From: Pseudoips prasinana
Taxonomy: Eukaryota > Arthropoda > Insecta > Lepidoptera > Nolidae
Direction: 5' to 3'
DNA length: 64,000 bases
Assembly: GCA_951640165.1 (NCBI GenBank)
Contig: OX621266.1
Coordinates: 2,790,001-2,854,000, forward strand
Shown: one piece after another, positions 52,101-60,338 of the stretch
Layout: the number at the start of each line of letters is the position of its first letter
How positions within the stretch are numbered: position 1 is the stretch's first letter
Notes under the pieces: generated by a model
The model's input: the letters and a program-made list of their open reading frames with translations, nothing else
Told to the model about the DNA's origin: nothing
Databases searched by the model: none
Position numbers and translations under genes: made by a program

Positions 52101-53015
52101 AAAAAAAATATATTATTATTATAATATCTTTAATAGAATTGTCGAGTTAGAATTTGTCATTTACCAAATATAAAATAAAGAAATAAATTAATGTGCTAGA
52201 ACGTATCATTAACGCTCGAAGTTTATATAGGAATACTTACTTAGCTATGGTCTAAAATGTAATTTTTTCGTCAAATGTCAAAAAAATCCGTTTCACTTGT
52301 GCACACTTAATGACATACTGCATGATTAATGTATTTAATTATTATGTTATTTTTAATTAATCTTTACTTTTAAAATACTTATTTGTATAGAAATACTTGT
52401 AAATAAAACGTGAAATAATCTATAAAACTCAGTAATAGAGTTGAATAAAGCCAAGTAGCAGTATGTAAAATGGAACGTCCCAGAAAAGTGTGAGTTGAGA
52501 TTACAGACTACATAGAGATACTGTTGAGATGCGTTCAAAATATGTTAAATACGTTTAACCTGTACGTAGAGAAATATTAAAATAATTTTTTTTCCTGCGT
52601 TTATTTTAACATTGTGATAAGCGTAATTAATTTACAATTCAATAAGCTGAATTTTAAGATTTATTTCATTTCTATACAAAGTCAGGTGAAAAATGGACAT
52701 TGTTCTTTGTTAAGTCGGCGACTTAAACCCCCGTTATGGTATCATTTCGCTAAAAGGTTGAATAAGTGAGTTTTTAAAAAGTCTTGCAATCACTCTAGCG
52801 GTTAAATGTCACGGTGGATTGAGAAATATGACATTTAATTAAAAGATCTAGAACATCGCAGGAGGTATAAGTATAAACTGACCCGTGTGGGCAGGAGAAC
52901 TGCCCTTGGGCGCAGGCGGCTGGCGGGGCGGAGGGCGGGGCGGGCGCGCAGGCGCCGGCCGCGTCCTGGGCGCGCCCGGCGCAGCCGCCGTTGTGCGCCG
53001 AGCACTGGTTGTGGC
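39244..53015 (-). CDS. Nudel-like LDLa / serine-protease-homologue gene, last nine exons
   Basis: Joined exons (minus strand, 5' to 3'): 52883-53015, 51363-51451, 51189-51275, 49293-49372, 46832-46947, 43110-43238, 40660-40780, 39710-39820, 39244-39405. Each junction has GT/AG and every split codon closes without shift. Product order: an EGF-like piece ([11 protein letters not shown]), a complete LDLa repeat ([11 protein letters not shown]...[13 protein letters not shown]), a shortened LDLa ([17 protein letters not shown]), a Cys-containing linker, then a trypsin-fold domain ending [14 protein letters not shown]. At the active-site His position the sequence is ILCNGNVG instead of AAHC; the Asp is kept (PAADLALL); GDSGG is replaced by YVSDP. 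It is therefore a secreted, non-catalytic protease homologue. LDLa repeats before an inactive C-terminal protease domain match Nudel, the egg-shell and dorsoventral-patterning protease of insects. Exons 5' of 53015 are not visible. Confidence 0.75.
39710..39820 (-). CDS. Protease-homologue exon h
   Basis: [20 protein letters not shown] then [17 protein letters not shown]. Corresponds to the C.........CAG stretch before the active Ser. Confidence 0.8.
39900..40650. other. Intron h/g: SINE remnants
   Basis: The B-box inverse GGGATTTAAACCCAGGACCTC at about 40250-40270 marks a SINE-B relic. Otherwise AT-rich. Confidence 0.4.
40660..40780 (-). CDS. Protease-homologue exon g
   Basis: [20 protein letters not shown] then [13 protein letters not shown]. 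Matches the I.F...VQP.CL and W.G strands of the S1 fold. The phase-compatible donor GTACGA is weak. Confidence 0.75.
40800..41785. other. Intron g/f, no gene recognised
   Basis: AT-rich with no supported repeat pair within the window. Confidence 0.4.
41790..42415 (-). other. GC-rich block, probable retroelement UTR
   Basis: About 620 bases of distinctly higher GC (CCCGTAAGGGCGCCCTACTA, GGGGAGGCGACGGGGTATG, CCAGGGGCGGCACCCAGCC) with no long frame, inside AT-rich intron DNA. The composition is like R1/R2-clade LINE untranslated regions; no coding part is present to prove it. Confidence 0.35.
42472..42976 (-). mobile_element. Helitron interrupted by a minisatellite-family element
   Basis: Inverse ends A|CTAGCTGTGCCCCGCGGG and TGTATAGA|T. 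42737-42926 is foreign to it: the matching Helitron at 44982-45305 is continuous there. Confidence 0.8.
42737..42926. mobile_element. One-unit relative of the 38.3-kb minisatellite element
   Basis: Same first 35 bases (AACTTGTGTGTACTTATGTA...), one 41-base unit, GTGTGCGCGCGCATCGTAAA and the end AAGAAGTATAACTTCAA as 38287-38977, but with one unit instead of eleven. Confidence 0.8.
43110..43238 (-). CDS. Protease-homologue exon f: Asp region
   Basis: [20 protein letters not shown] ... [14 protein letters not shown]. Retains the Asp of the D-I/L-A-L-L motif; donor GTAAGT. Confidence 0.8.
43943..44284 (+). pseudogene. Lys/Ile-rich open frame in the TIR element
   Basis: A 113-codon frame ([20 protein letters not shown]...) in very AT-rich DNA. 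No motif recognised; may be part of a decayed transposon gene or chance. Confidence 0.2.
44982..45305 (+). mobile_element. Short Helitron, 324 bp, complete ends
   Basis: A|TCTATACATATAATAAAATC at the left, GGGGCACAGCTAG|T at the right, with the hairpin GCGGGTAAAACCGC just before. Reference copy for 42472-42976 and 23196-23459. Confidence 0.85.
45402..45557 (+). pseudogene. Cys-rich (CXC/tesmin-like) C-terminal tail
   Basis: Reads [20 protein letters not shown], then [12 protein letters not shown] and an acidic end DSDSDIES before TGA. The spacing of nine Cys resembles CXC-type metal-binding motifs found at the ends of some transposon-encoded proteins. A stop lies 11 codons upstream, so the main body is lost or spliced. 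Confidence 0.5.
46290..46590 (-). repeat. LINE 3' UTR, inverted relative to 57385-57680
   Basis: GACTTTAAAAAAGCGCTTTT, AACGATATTTAGCTAACTTA and TGTCTGAATGGTTCTGCC are matched in inverse order at 57385-57680; the first part also occurs at 9888-9985. Confidence 0.75.
46832..46947 (-). CDS. Protease-homologue exon e: N-terminal barrel, His lost
   Basis: [20 protein letters not shown] then [18 protein letters not shown]. It aligns with the CGG.LIS..Y.LTAAHC block of S1 proteases; the AAHC motif is absent. Confidence 0.8.
47060..47170 (-). repeat. LINE 3' tail
   Basis: TTTTATTTTATTTTAAACTTTTTGCAC and AAGGCGGACTTTATGCC..GGCATT resemble 44395-44470. Confidence 0.6.
47320..47640 (+). pseudogene. 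LINE ORF2 C-terminus with TATG tail
   Basis: Reads [60 protein letters not shown] and the end [11 protein letters not shown], followed by (TATG)n and TATA repeats. An open, 5'-truncated RTE-like end; the last part recurs at 57685-57790. Confidence 0.75.
47730..48295 (+). pseudogene. LINE RT C-terminal fragment
   Basis: Frames with stops give [40 protein letters not shown] and [20 protein letters not shown], the same family as 28434-28935. Confidence 0.7.
48347..48610 (+). repeat. SINE-A, full-length copy
   Basis: GACGGGCCTGATGGCGTGGTTGGCAA, B box GTGGGTTCGATTCCCG, body and tail CCCAGGATATTATTATAG. Confidence 0.85.
48612..49055. other. No gene recognised
   Basis: AT-rich intron DNA of the protease-homologue gene. 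Confidence 0.4.
49059..49135. repeat. (GT)n microsatellite
   Basis: About 25 GT units followed by impure GTGT text. Confidence 0.95.
49293..49372 (-). CDS. Protease-homologue exon d: linker
   Basis: [20 protein letters not shown] then THAPYQ. Weakly like an SRCR strand. Its acceptor is 35 bases from the end of the TIR element at 49407. Confidence 0.65.
49975..50195 (+). repeat. Interspersed repeat
   Basis: TCATCACCCCATCTCATCCCGTGGGGGGCG and ACTGCGATCGCCAACCCGCC match 3215-3415 and 22523-22690. Confidence 0.65.
50245..50375 (+). repeat. LINE 3' tail
   Basis: GTCTGGAAGAAATCGCAGTA, GCGATAAGACCGCC and GGTGTACAATAAAGAG, as at 2205-2355. Confidence 0.65.
50700..51180. other. No gene recognised
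   Basis: Intron DNA between the TIR element and exon c. Confidence 0.4.
51189..51275 (-). CDS. Protease-homologue exon c: partial LDLa
   Basis: [20 protein letters not shown] then AWVCDGQ. The acidic D-x-SDE half is not encoded in the next exon, so the repeat is shortened. Confidence 0.8.
51363..51451 (-). CDS. Protease-homologue exon b: LDLa with DCxDGSDE
   Basis: [20 protein letters not shown] then EDSSPLGPC. It completes the LDLa calcium-binding box; donor GTGAGA. Confidence 0.85.
51580..52870. other. Intron with a short GACGGACGTG array
   Basis: 51940-52010 contains alternating GACTGTGACGGACGTG and TCGGACATGACTG words; a T/A-rich run at 52090. No gene. Confidence 0.5.
52883..53015 (-). 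CDS. Protease-homologue exon a: EGF-like and LDLa start
   Basis: Reads [20 protein letters not shown], then an Ala/Pro-rich bridge and [10 protein letters not shown]; donor GTCAGT. Very GC-rich compared with its flanks. Confidence 0.7.
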
Positions 53016-53019
53016 CTGC

Positions 53020-53525
53020 GCACACAGGGGCCGGGTTAGTGTTGCGCGATATAATGGAAATTTAAATACAATATTAATATAATATTTGAAATAAATGACC
53101 CTGATGCCTGGTTTTATTTGGATTTACGTGTAACAAAACACGATTGGTAGGAAATACCTCCCACGTATCCTTGAGTGAACCTTACGAGCGCAAAGCGCAA
53201 CCCGATCGGGAAATCCTCATCGAGGTGCAATATAGCTTAAACGCGAAAGGTATCATCACCGAGCTCTGACCGAGTAGCTCAGACGATAAGCGGTCAACTC
53301 GACGTCTGCCAAATGGGCAATTCCAGGTTAACTTATTATGGAAGACAATCCCGCAGTACCCGACAGCCATCCTATACCACTTACGCTGTATTGGAGAAGT
53401 GTACAGGACCGCCAACCTTGTTAGTTTATTGGTATTTACTGCGATTTGATGAAATAAATCCTAAGAAACCCACAAAACGTAGTCTGAATGCTTATTATTA
53501 AACGTAGTCTGAATGATTATATAGT
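53020..53525. other. No gene recognised
   Basis: A duplicated AACGTAGTCTGAATG occurs at about 53475-53515. Short frames only. Confidence 0.4.
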
Positions 53526-53528
53526 ATA

Positions 53529-55463
53529 CTAGCTGGTGCCCGCGACAATTTTGAATGATGACCAATGTAACTACTAACTTCTAGCTTAATCTAAAAAATA
53601 TAACTTATAAAACAAATAAGCAATATACATTAAATAAAACCTAACCTATAAATAACCTTACTAAGAAATAAATGAAAGACGACTACTTTGGTACTGTTAT
53701 TTACAAAAAGGACCCGATATCATCAAGCAAAAATCAAAGAATACATATCAATTGTCCTTAAGTATAGTCAGTAAGTTAAATAAAGTAAAACAATAATCAA
53801 CGATGCATTAATCACAAAGGTAACTCCCATTAGATTTGGTTGCGACATTTTGTGAACGAAACCATAGCGCGATCTAAAACGATGATTACGCCATCTACTA
53901 ACAAAAATATAAACTTGCAAAGCGGTAAAATTAAGATGTGTGCATATATTTTGGGTGAGATTTAGGCGATCATCTATTGATTCAGTTTTCGACTACCTTT
54001 TATTTCAAGCATTTATTTATTTTAACCGATATGCCAATTAAGTTCCGCTATCTGAAACGACATTAACGCCATCTAGTTACAAAATTGTGAACTTGTAGTG
54101 CGTGCGTGCGTTAACTAAAAAAATACAGACTTTCATAAAAACTTACATCGCCTATTCTAGTCGTCCTTAGGGGTGGAATTTCCAAAAATCCTGAAATATA
54201 TATTTATAATTTTTAAATGAAAGGCCATATAACAATTTTCATGCGTTTACCTCAAAATTGTCACATTTTTCATACAAACTTACATCCCCTATTTGTCACC
54301 CTTAGGGGTGGAATTCTCGGAAATCCTGAAATAAATATTTTTTATTTTTAACAGAAAGGCCAAATACCAATTTTCATGGGTTTAACTTCAAAAATGTCGC
54401 ATTTTTCATGCAAACTTACATCCTCTATTTTACGCCCTACGGGGTGGAATTCCCAAATGTCCTGAAATATATATTTTTAATTTTTAACTGAAATGCCTAA
54501 TACCAATTTTCATGCGTTTAACTTCAAGTCGCAGTTTACATAGAAACTTACGTACCCTACTTTACGCCCTTAGGGGGGGAATTCTCAAATATTCTGAATT
54601 TTCATGCCTTTAACATAAAACTTTTCACATTTTTCATACAAACTTACATCCCCAATTTTACGCCCTTGGGGGTGGAATTTTCAAAAACCCTACTTTAGTG
54701 GATGCTTACGTCACAATTGATATTTCAGTCAGTCAGTATAAACTCACATCACCTATTTTATGCCCTTCGATGTGGAATTTTCAAAAATCCTGGAATACAT
54801 ATTTTTATTTTTAACTGAAAGGCCAAATACCAATTTTCATGGATTTAACTTCAAAAATTTCGCATTTTTCATACAAACTTATATGCCCTATTTTATACCC
54901 TAAGGAGTGGAATTCTCAAAAATCCTGAAATATATATTTTTAATTTTTAACTGAAATGCCTAATACCAATTTTCATGCGTTTAACTTTAAAATTGTCACA
55001 TTTTTCATACAAACTTACACCCCCTATTTAACGCTCTTGGGGCTGGAATTTCCAAAAATGCTGAAATACATATTTTTTATTTTTAACTAAAAGGGCAAAT
55101 ACCAATTTTCATGCGTTTAACTAAAAAATTGTCACATTTTCTATACAAACTTACATCCTCTATTTTTCGTCCTTGGGGGTGGAATTTCCAAAAAACCCTG
55201 AAATACGTGATTTTTTATTTTTAACTGGAAGGCCAAATACCAATTTTTATGCCTTAAACTTCAAAAACGGCAAAGTTTCATACTAACTTAGCGCCCCTGT
55301 TTTACCCCCTTAGGGGTTGAATTTCGAAAAATCCTTCCTTATTCCTTGTCTACATTATAAAGCAAACATTTGTGCAAAATTTCAGCTTTCTAGGTCCAAG
55401 AGTTTGGGCTGGGCGTTGATGAGTCAGTCAGTCAGTCAGAACTTGTCTTTTTATTTATATAGA
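53529..55463 (-). mobile_element. Non-autonomous Helitron with minisatellite, second copy
   Basis: The minus strand starts A|TCTATATAAATAAAAAGACA and ends GGCACCAGCTAG|T. The interior array is the inverse of that in 6735-8403 but with more units. The 3' hairpin has lost 12 bases compared with the first copy. Confidence 0.8.
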
Positions 55464-55574
55464 TTTTAATTTCACTCTATAAATTATTAGAACGAAATTC
55501 TTTATCGCGCGTTGTGAAAAGGGGCTAGACGGAAAAATTCTTACGAAAAGTTGTCACGACACTTTTTGCAGCTG

Positions 55575-55730
55575 TGCGGCGTGCGCATGTTTCTCTGTCT
55601 GTCTATCTCTCTCTCTCTCTCTCTCTTTTATATTTCGCATTGAACAGTGTGGTGTCGCGACGATTATTTTTGTTGAGTGTATATATGTTTTTTGTACACA
55701 ATAAATAATAAGAAATAACTTCGTTCGATG
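55575..55730 (+). repeat. Interspersed repeat shared with 16740-16912
   Basis: Same blocks in the same order. It is joined directly to the LINE fragment at CTTCGTTC|GATGACACAG. Confidence 0.8.
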
Positions 55731-56581
55731 ACACAGCTCTTATTATCCACGGTCGCAGCTGGCCAGAAACCCAAATGTATGCAGAAAGAGCACTGGCTGA
55801 AGTCATGCAATGGTTATCCGAAAACCTGCTAACCCTTAATATCAGCAAGAGCAAGTACGTCCCATTTTCCCCGAACACCCGTGGTCAGCCTCTATCATTC
55901 TTCCAAATCAGAGCTCACAACTGTCCAATCTCAGATGACAACACCTCCTGTGATTGTACCCTCCTCGAACGTTCAAATAGTATCAAATAAGGTGTTGTAA
56001 TTGATAACCTTATGTGTTGGAAGACGCAGATAAATTCAATATCAGCACGAGTAAGAAAACTTATCTACATTTTCAAAAAACTAAGATCTGTTGTTGACTT
56101 TAAATGTATGATTAATATATACTATGCGTTAGCCCAATCTATAATTGGTTATTGTGTAACGGTTTGGGGAGGAGCACCTAAGACCACAATGCTTCGGATG
56201 GAAAGGGCACAGAGAGCTGTTTTAAAGGTTCTTGCGAGGAAACCAATTAGATTTCCTACTATTAGTATCTATTCACTGTGCAGGGTCCTTACTGTGAGGC
56301 AGTTATTTATTTTCCAAACAATATTACGTAAACACAGCCTACTGACATATGATCCAAGCTATTGTACGAGAAAGAGAAGGTCGGATCGAGTTTGTAAATT
56401 AGAGCCTCGCAAGACTACAATGGTGAGTAAACACTTTAGTTTCATCAGTGCCAAACTCTATAATAAAACTAATAAAATCATAAATATTTACCCCCTAACA
56501 AAGAATGAACTCAAAATAAAAATCCGAAAATGGCTACAAACACTGGATTATGGTGCCACCGAAGATTTTGTTATGAAATAA
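55724..56581 (+). pseudogene. 5'-truncated LINE: RT palm end to ORF2 C-terminus
   Basis: Starts at the catalytic motif (DDTALIIHGRSW), then QWLSENLLTLNISKSKYVPF. After a stop near 55990, in another frame, it continues with the thumb and tail SISARVRKLIYIFKKLRSVV, GYCVTVWGGAPKTTMLRMER, QRAVLKVLARKP and LKIKIRKWLQTLDY, ending at TAA 56579-56581. A Jockey/CR1-like LINE cut just before the catalytic Asp pair. A CA-rich 3' region follows. Confidence 0.8.
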
Positions 56582-56589
56582 AATAAACA

Positions 56590-56644
56590 GGACACGTACA
56601 CACACACGCGCGTCGCTCGACCACACACACATACACACACACGG

Positions 56645-56679
<35 letters not shown>

Positions 56680-56690
56680 CACATTTCCAT
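56590..56690. repeat. (CA)n microsatellite region
   Basis: ACACACAC runs with scattered G and T, directly after the LINE ORF. Confidence 0.9.
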
Positions 56691-56699
56691 GATACTAAC

Positions 56700-57380
56700 A
56701 TTTTGTGTTTAGTCTATAAGTATTATTATTATTAAAATCGATTGTAGCTCTTTCAATTGTCAATTTATAAATTGTATTCTAAATTCACATGCAAATTATT
56801 ATTATTATTGTATTAAATAAAGAACTATGTATCAATGTATCTGGAGGCGGGCGTTGATAGCTGCGCTACAGTTTTTACTTTTGCGGCTATCATCGTTATC
56901 CATTATGTAATGTAATCCATTGTTGTAAGTTCACACAATAAATCATTATTATTATTATAATGTTGTCATGTAATGAAGTCGGTTAAAAATGTATTGCATT
57001 TAACTGTACGCGCCTATTATTGTTATAGTTTTATGTTATGTGGTGAAATAAACAATTATTTTATTTTATTTTAGCCTATAATTCTTGGCATTTTTTGTAC
57101 AACATGCCTTAAAGACGGGTACTATCTTACTTATTTTCATTAAATCAGGAAAGACACTTTATTTTTAAATACATTTTTTAAATACATACAGATCTGTCCC
57201 CAGATATTATATATTACATATACTACTTTCTAAAAAAAAAACCAAAAAAAAAAAACATAAGATAATTATCTTTGTTCATAAACAAGTGTATATGTTTTGG
57301 CTAAGTGTTTTCTCTGTATTGTATTCTATTTTCAAAAAAAGGAAATAAGTATTTTGTCAAATAAATAACATTTAATTCGT
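56700..57380. other. LINE 3' UTR and AT-rich DNA
   Basis: TATTATTATTATT runs near 56725, 56795 and 56950. No gene. Confidence 0.4.
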
Positions 57381-57384
57381 ACCT

Positions 57385-57680
57385 TAATATAGACAGAACC
57401 ATTCAGACAATATGTAGTTAAAATATAGCTAAAATTTAAAATTTAGATAATTAAACCTTCACATGATCCTTGACAATAACTTAATTTAAGTTAGCTAAAT
57501 ATCGTTACTGTTATAAAATAAATCTTAATTAGTAAATTATTTCCTACAATCCTTCCTAAATATCTATATGTACCTAGAAATAATTATAAATTAATTATAT
57601 ATTACTACGAACATGTTCTGACTATATACAAGCGCTTTTTTAAACTCTACGTGAATAAAAACCTTTTTTATTTATTTTAT
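57385..57680 (+). repeat. LINE 3' UTR, partner of 46290-46590
   Basis: AGAACCATTCAGACAATATG...AGCGCTTTTTTAAACTCTACGTGAATAAAAA, then TTTTATTTTATTTTA. Confidence 0.75.
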
Positions 57681-57684
57681 TTTA

Positions 57685-57790
57685 TGTCAGTAAACGAAGC
57701 GAAAGAGGTATGCAAGGATCGTGACAAATGGAAGTCCGTTGTCTCTGCCTACCCCTCTGGGAGACAAGCGTGAGTCTTTGTATGTATGTA
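57685..57790 (+). pseudogene. LINE ORF2 last residues with TATG tail
   Basis: [20 protein letters not shown] then SGRQA, stop and (TATG)n; the same end as 47320-47640. Confidence 0.7.
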
Positions 57791-57834
57791 TGTTATTTTA
57801 TGTCATAAATAAGGAATATTTGAAAATAATGACG

Positions 57835-57985
57835 GTCCGTTTGGCGTGGTTGGTAAATACTTGCCTTTCATGCCGCAGGTCGTAGGTTCGATTCCCTCCC
57901 AGGACAGTTATTTGTGTGCATCAATATCTATTTTTGTCCTGAGTTTGGGTGTAATTATATTTATAAATATGTATTTATATATATT
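57835..57985 (+). repeat. SINE-A, 5' part, cut by SINE-B
   Basis: Head GTTTGGCGTGGTTGGTAAAT to ATATGTATTTA. An ATGTATTTA duplicate reappears after the SINE-B at about 58354, consistent with its target duplication. Confidence 0.75.
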
Positions 57986-57989
57986 ATAT

Positions 57990-58352
57990 GACTGCCTCGT
58001 TGGTCTAGCGGTAGCGTGTTCACCCGCAGAGAACGAGGTCCTGGGTTCAAATCCCGGGCCGGGCCAAAAAGTGATTTTTGGGACATTTCTGTAAAAAGAA
58101 AGATTTCTCAGCATCAGCCCGAAGTCTGGGAGTCGGCGGTATTACACCCCCGTGCCTCGGAGAGCACGTAAAGCCGTCGGTCCTGTACCTGACCTCTTTC
58201 CGGTCGTGTCGCTAGGCGTCCCATCGGATCATGAGAGTGATGGAATAGAAAGTGCTCCTGTGTTTGCGCACACACTTGAGCACTATAATATGTCCCGCGC
58301 AGATGGCTCTGTTGAGACTGGCCGCCGTGGCCGAAATTCGGCTAGGAGGACA
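57990..58352 (+). repeat. SINE-B, full-length tRNA-derived copy
   Basis: A box TGGTCTAGCGGTAGCG and B box GGGTTCAAATCCCGGG in tRNA-like spacing, then AAAGATTTCTCAGCATCAGC, GGCGGTATTACACCCCCGTG, GTCCCATCGGATCATGAGAG and the end GGCCGAAATTCGGCTAGGAG. Best reference copy in the window. Confidence 0.85.
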
Positions 58353-58644
58353 TATGTATTTACAAAAGAAAACGGCCATCTGATACCAAACTATACAGAG
58401 CCTGTACTATGGCAACCAGACAACTGAGAAACATATTTATTAACTCAGGGGCAAGAGAGAGAGGTGCGAGCACACATTTTCCTTCTCTCTTTCTCTTATA
58501 GCCAGTTACGTTTCGATAGATTTTACTTCAGTCGTGTGGTCTAAAGTACCCTCTCTTTTCCAGAATCGGGCTTTGTCTACTGGGAGAGCCATTTATTTAT
58601 ATTATATTTGTTGTCGGTCAGCATGGTTGCTAAATAATAATAAT

Positions 58645-58872
58645 ACCTTGGACAATGTTACACAGATCATCCTAGCCCCAAACTAAGCAAAGCTTGTACT
58701 ATGGGTACCAGGCGACGATATACATACTTATATAGATAGATAAACATTATATACATAGAAAACATCCATGACTCAGAATCAAATATTCGTGCTCATCACA
58801 CAAATATTTGCACTTACCGGGATTAGAACCCAGGACCACCAGCTTCGCACTACCAAGGCTACGGTGACCTAA
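58645..58872 (-). repeat. tRNA-like SINE-C, minus copy
   Basis: Near-identical over its length to 34523-34765 (CCTAGCCCCAAACTAAGCAA, CATCCATGACTCAGAA). Confidence 0.8.
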
Positions 58873-58887
58873 CTAAATGCCGATACT

Positions 58888-59110
58888 AAATGCTTGCCTT
58901 TCACGCCGCAGGCCGTGCGATTCCCACCCAGGACAGATATTTGTGTGCATGAACATGTCTGTTTGTTCTGAGACTGGGTGTTATTATCTATATATGTATG
59001 TATTTACCAAATAATAGTAGTATAGGTATGTAGTTTATCAGATATCTGGTTTCCATAGTACAAGCTCTACTTGGTTTAGGATAAGATGGTCGTGCGTGAA
59101 TAATGTGCCA
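58888..59110 (+). repeat. SINE-A copy
   Basis: AAATGCTTGCCTTTCACGCC to ATAATGTGCCAGGATATT. Confidence 0.75.
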
Positions 59111-59344
59111 GGATATTTATTATTTATATTTAGTATTAGTTAAGTACATAAATTAGTAGTAACGCTCTCTCAAATGAATATTTGCTTCAACTATTTGTAT
59201 AACGTATCTTTGAACTTCGTCACTCAAGATAATTATTAAGTGTTAAGTACACAAGAAATATTGTTACATTGCATTGCAAAATACTGATAGCATTTGAAAT
59301 ATACAAGGCTCTCGTGTTACTTCAAAAATAAATGTATTATAATT

Positions 59345-59575
59345 AATATAATATCCTGGTATGTTCTTCACACACGGCCATTTGATCCCAAACTAGACTG
59401 AGCTTGTACTATGGAAACCAGATAACTGATATACTACATATACTAAAAACATACTTTTGTATATAATTACACCCTGACTTAGGACAAACACAATTATCTA
59501 TCTTGGGTGGGAATCGAACCCACGACCTGGGGCTGTAAGTTAAGTATCTACCAACCACGACAACCGACCCGTCAA
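59345..59575 (-). repeat. SINE-A, minus copy
   Basis: Tail ATATCCTGGTATGTTCTTCA, head with GTGGGAATCGAACCCACGAC. Confidence 0.8.
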
Positions 59576-59639
59576 AGTGTAATTTTCGCACACTATGTCG
59601 TATGAAACTGTAATTTCACTGTAATCAGGGCAACCTTAA

Positions 59640-59812
59640 TTGAGCACGGACACGCGGCTGTAATACCACCTATTCCCAGACATCGGTCTGATACTGAGAA
59701 ATTTCTTTTTACGGAAAAATTCCAAAATTAAGTTCCTTTTCGCCGACCCGGGATTTGAACCCAGGACCTCATTATCTGCGGTTGAACACGCTACCGCTAC
59801 ACCAACGATTGC
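59640..59812 (-). repeat. SINE-B, minus copy, truncated
   Basis: The inverse carries TTGGTGTAGCGGTAGCGTG, GGGTTCAAATCCCGGG and the first half of the body. Confidence 0.8.
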
Positions 59813-59814
59813 AT

Positions 59815-60134
59815 TATATAGTATATGTTGAGTTTTTAGTATCACTAAGCAAATAGTAAGTGGTAGCGAACCCTTTTACATTTCCTTGCCAGTTGCCAGT
59901 GTAAAAATCTTTGCCATTTTCTAAGTTCCGACGGATTTCCTTAGGACGATCCAAAATCAATATCTGTGAAACATTTATGTTTAGTCAGAATCCAAATCAG
60001 ATTTCATCAAATGGAAGAATGGACTCTGAACTGTTTTTGTATTCGGATATTAAACAAATGCTAGGTACTATTCAGTGTGCCTAATAACATTGATCTAGTA
60101 GTCACTAGTTTTGCGACCCGACACTTACCTTTAG
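59815..60134. other. No gene recognised
   Basis: Flank of the retroviral element. Confidence 0.4.
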
Positions 60135-60138
60135 GCGC

Positions 60139-60338
60139 AATTAAGGGTTGGGTCCCGGGAGTTTCAATAAAAAAAACTATATTTAGCTTAACAGCAGAAC
60201 AATAATAATCTTTAATTGTCATATTACATTAGTATTTATAAGCTAATTATGCTAAGTTAACAATATACTTAACTAGGGCAAGTCGAGGAGGGATTTACGC
60301 TTACGAATCTAAAGCAGTTAGGGCTGCCTCCCTTAACT
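60139..60338 (-). repeat. Errantivirus 3' LTR, about 200 bp
   Basis: On the minus strand it begins AGTTAAGGG right after a polypurine tract and ends CCCTTAATT; the two ends are inverse with one mismatch. A TATAAAT box lies inside near 60235-60241. The next four bases, GCGC (60135-60138), are the expected kind of 4-bp target duplication for errantiviruses. The partner LTR is outside the window, so the limits are inferred. Confidence 0.5.

Noticed and set aside
52835..53082. Alternative frames in the GC-rich exon at 52.9-53.0 kb
   Set aside because: Only the minus frame with EGF/LDLa cysteines agrees in phase with the next exon; the others are Arg/Gly/Ala shadows.
57990..58065. Possible functional tRNA gene
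   Set aside because: A and B boxes are good, but the sequence continues into a SINE body found at four other places, and the acceptor stem does not close convincingly.
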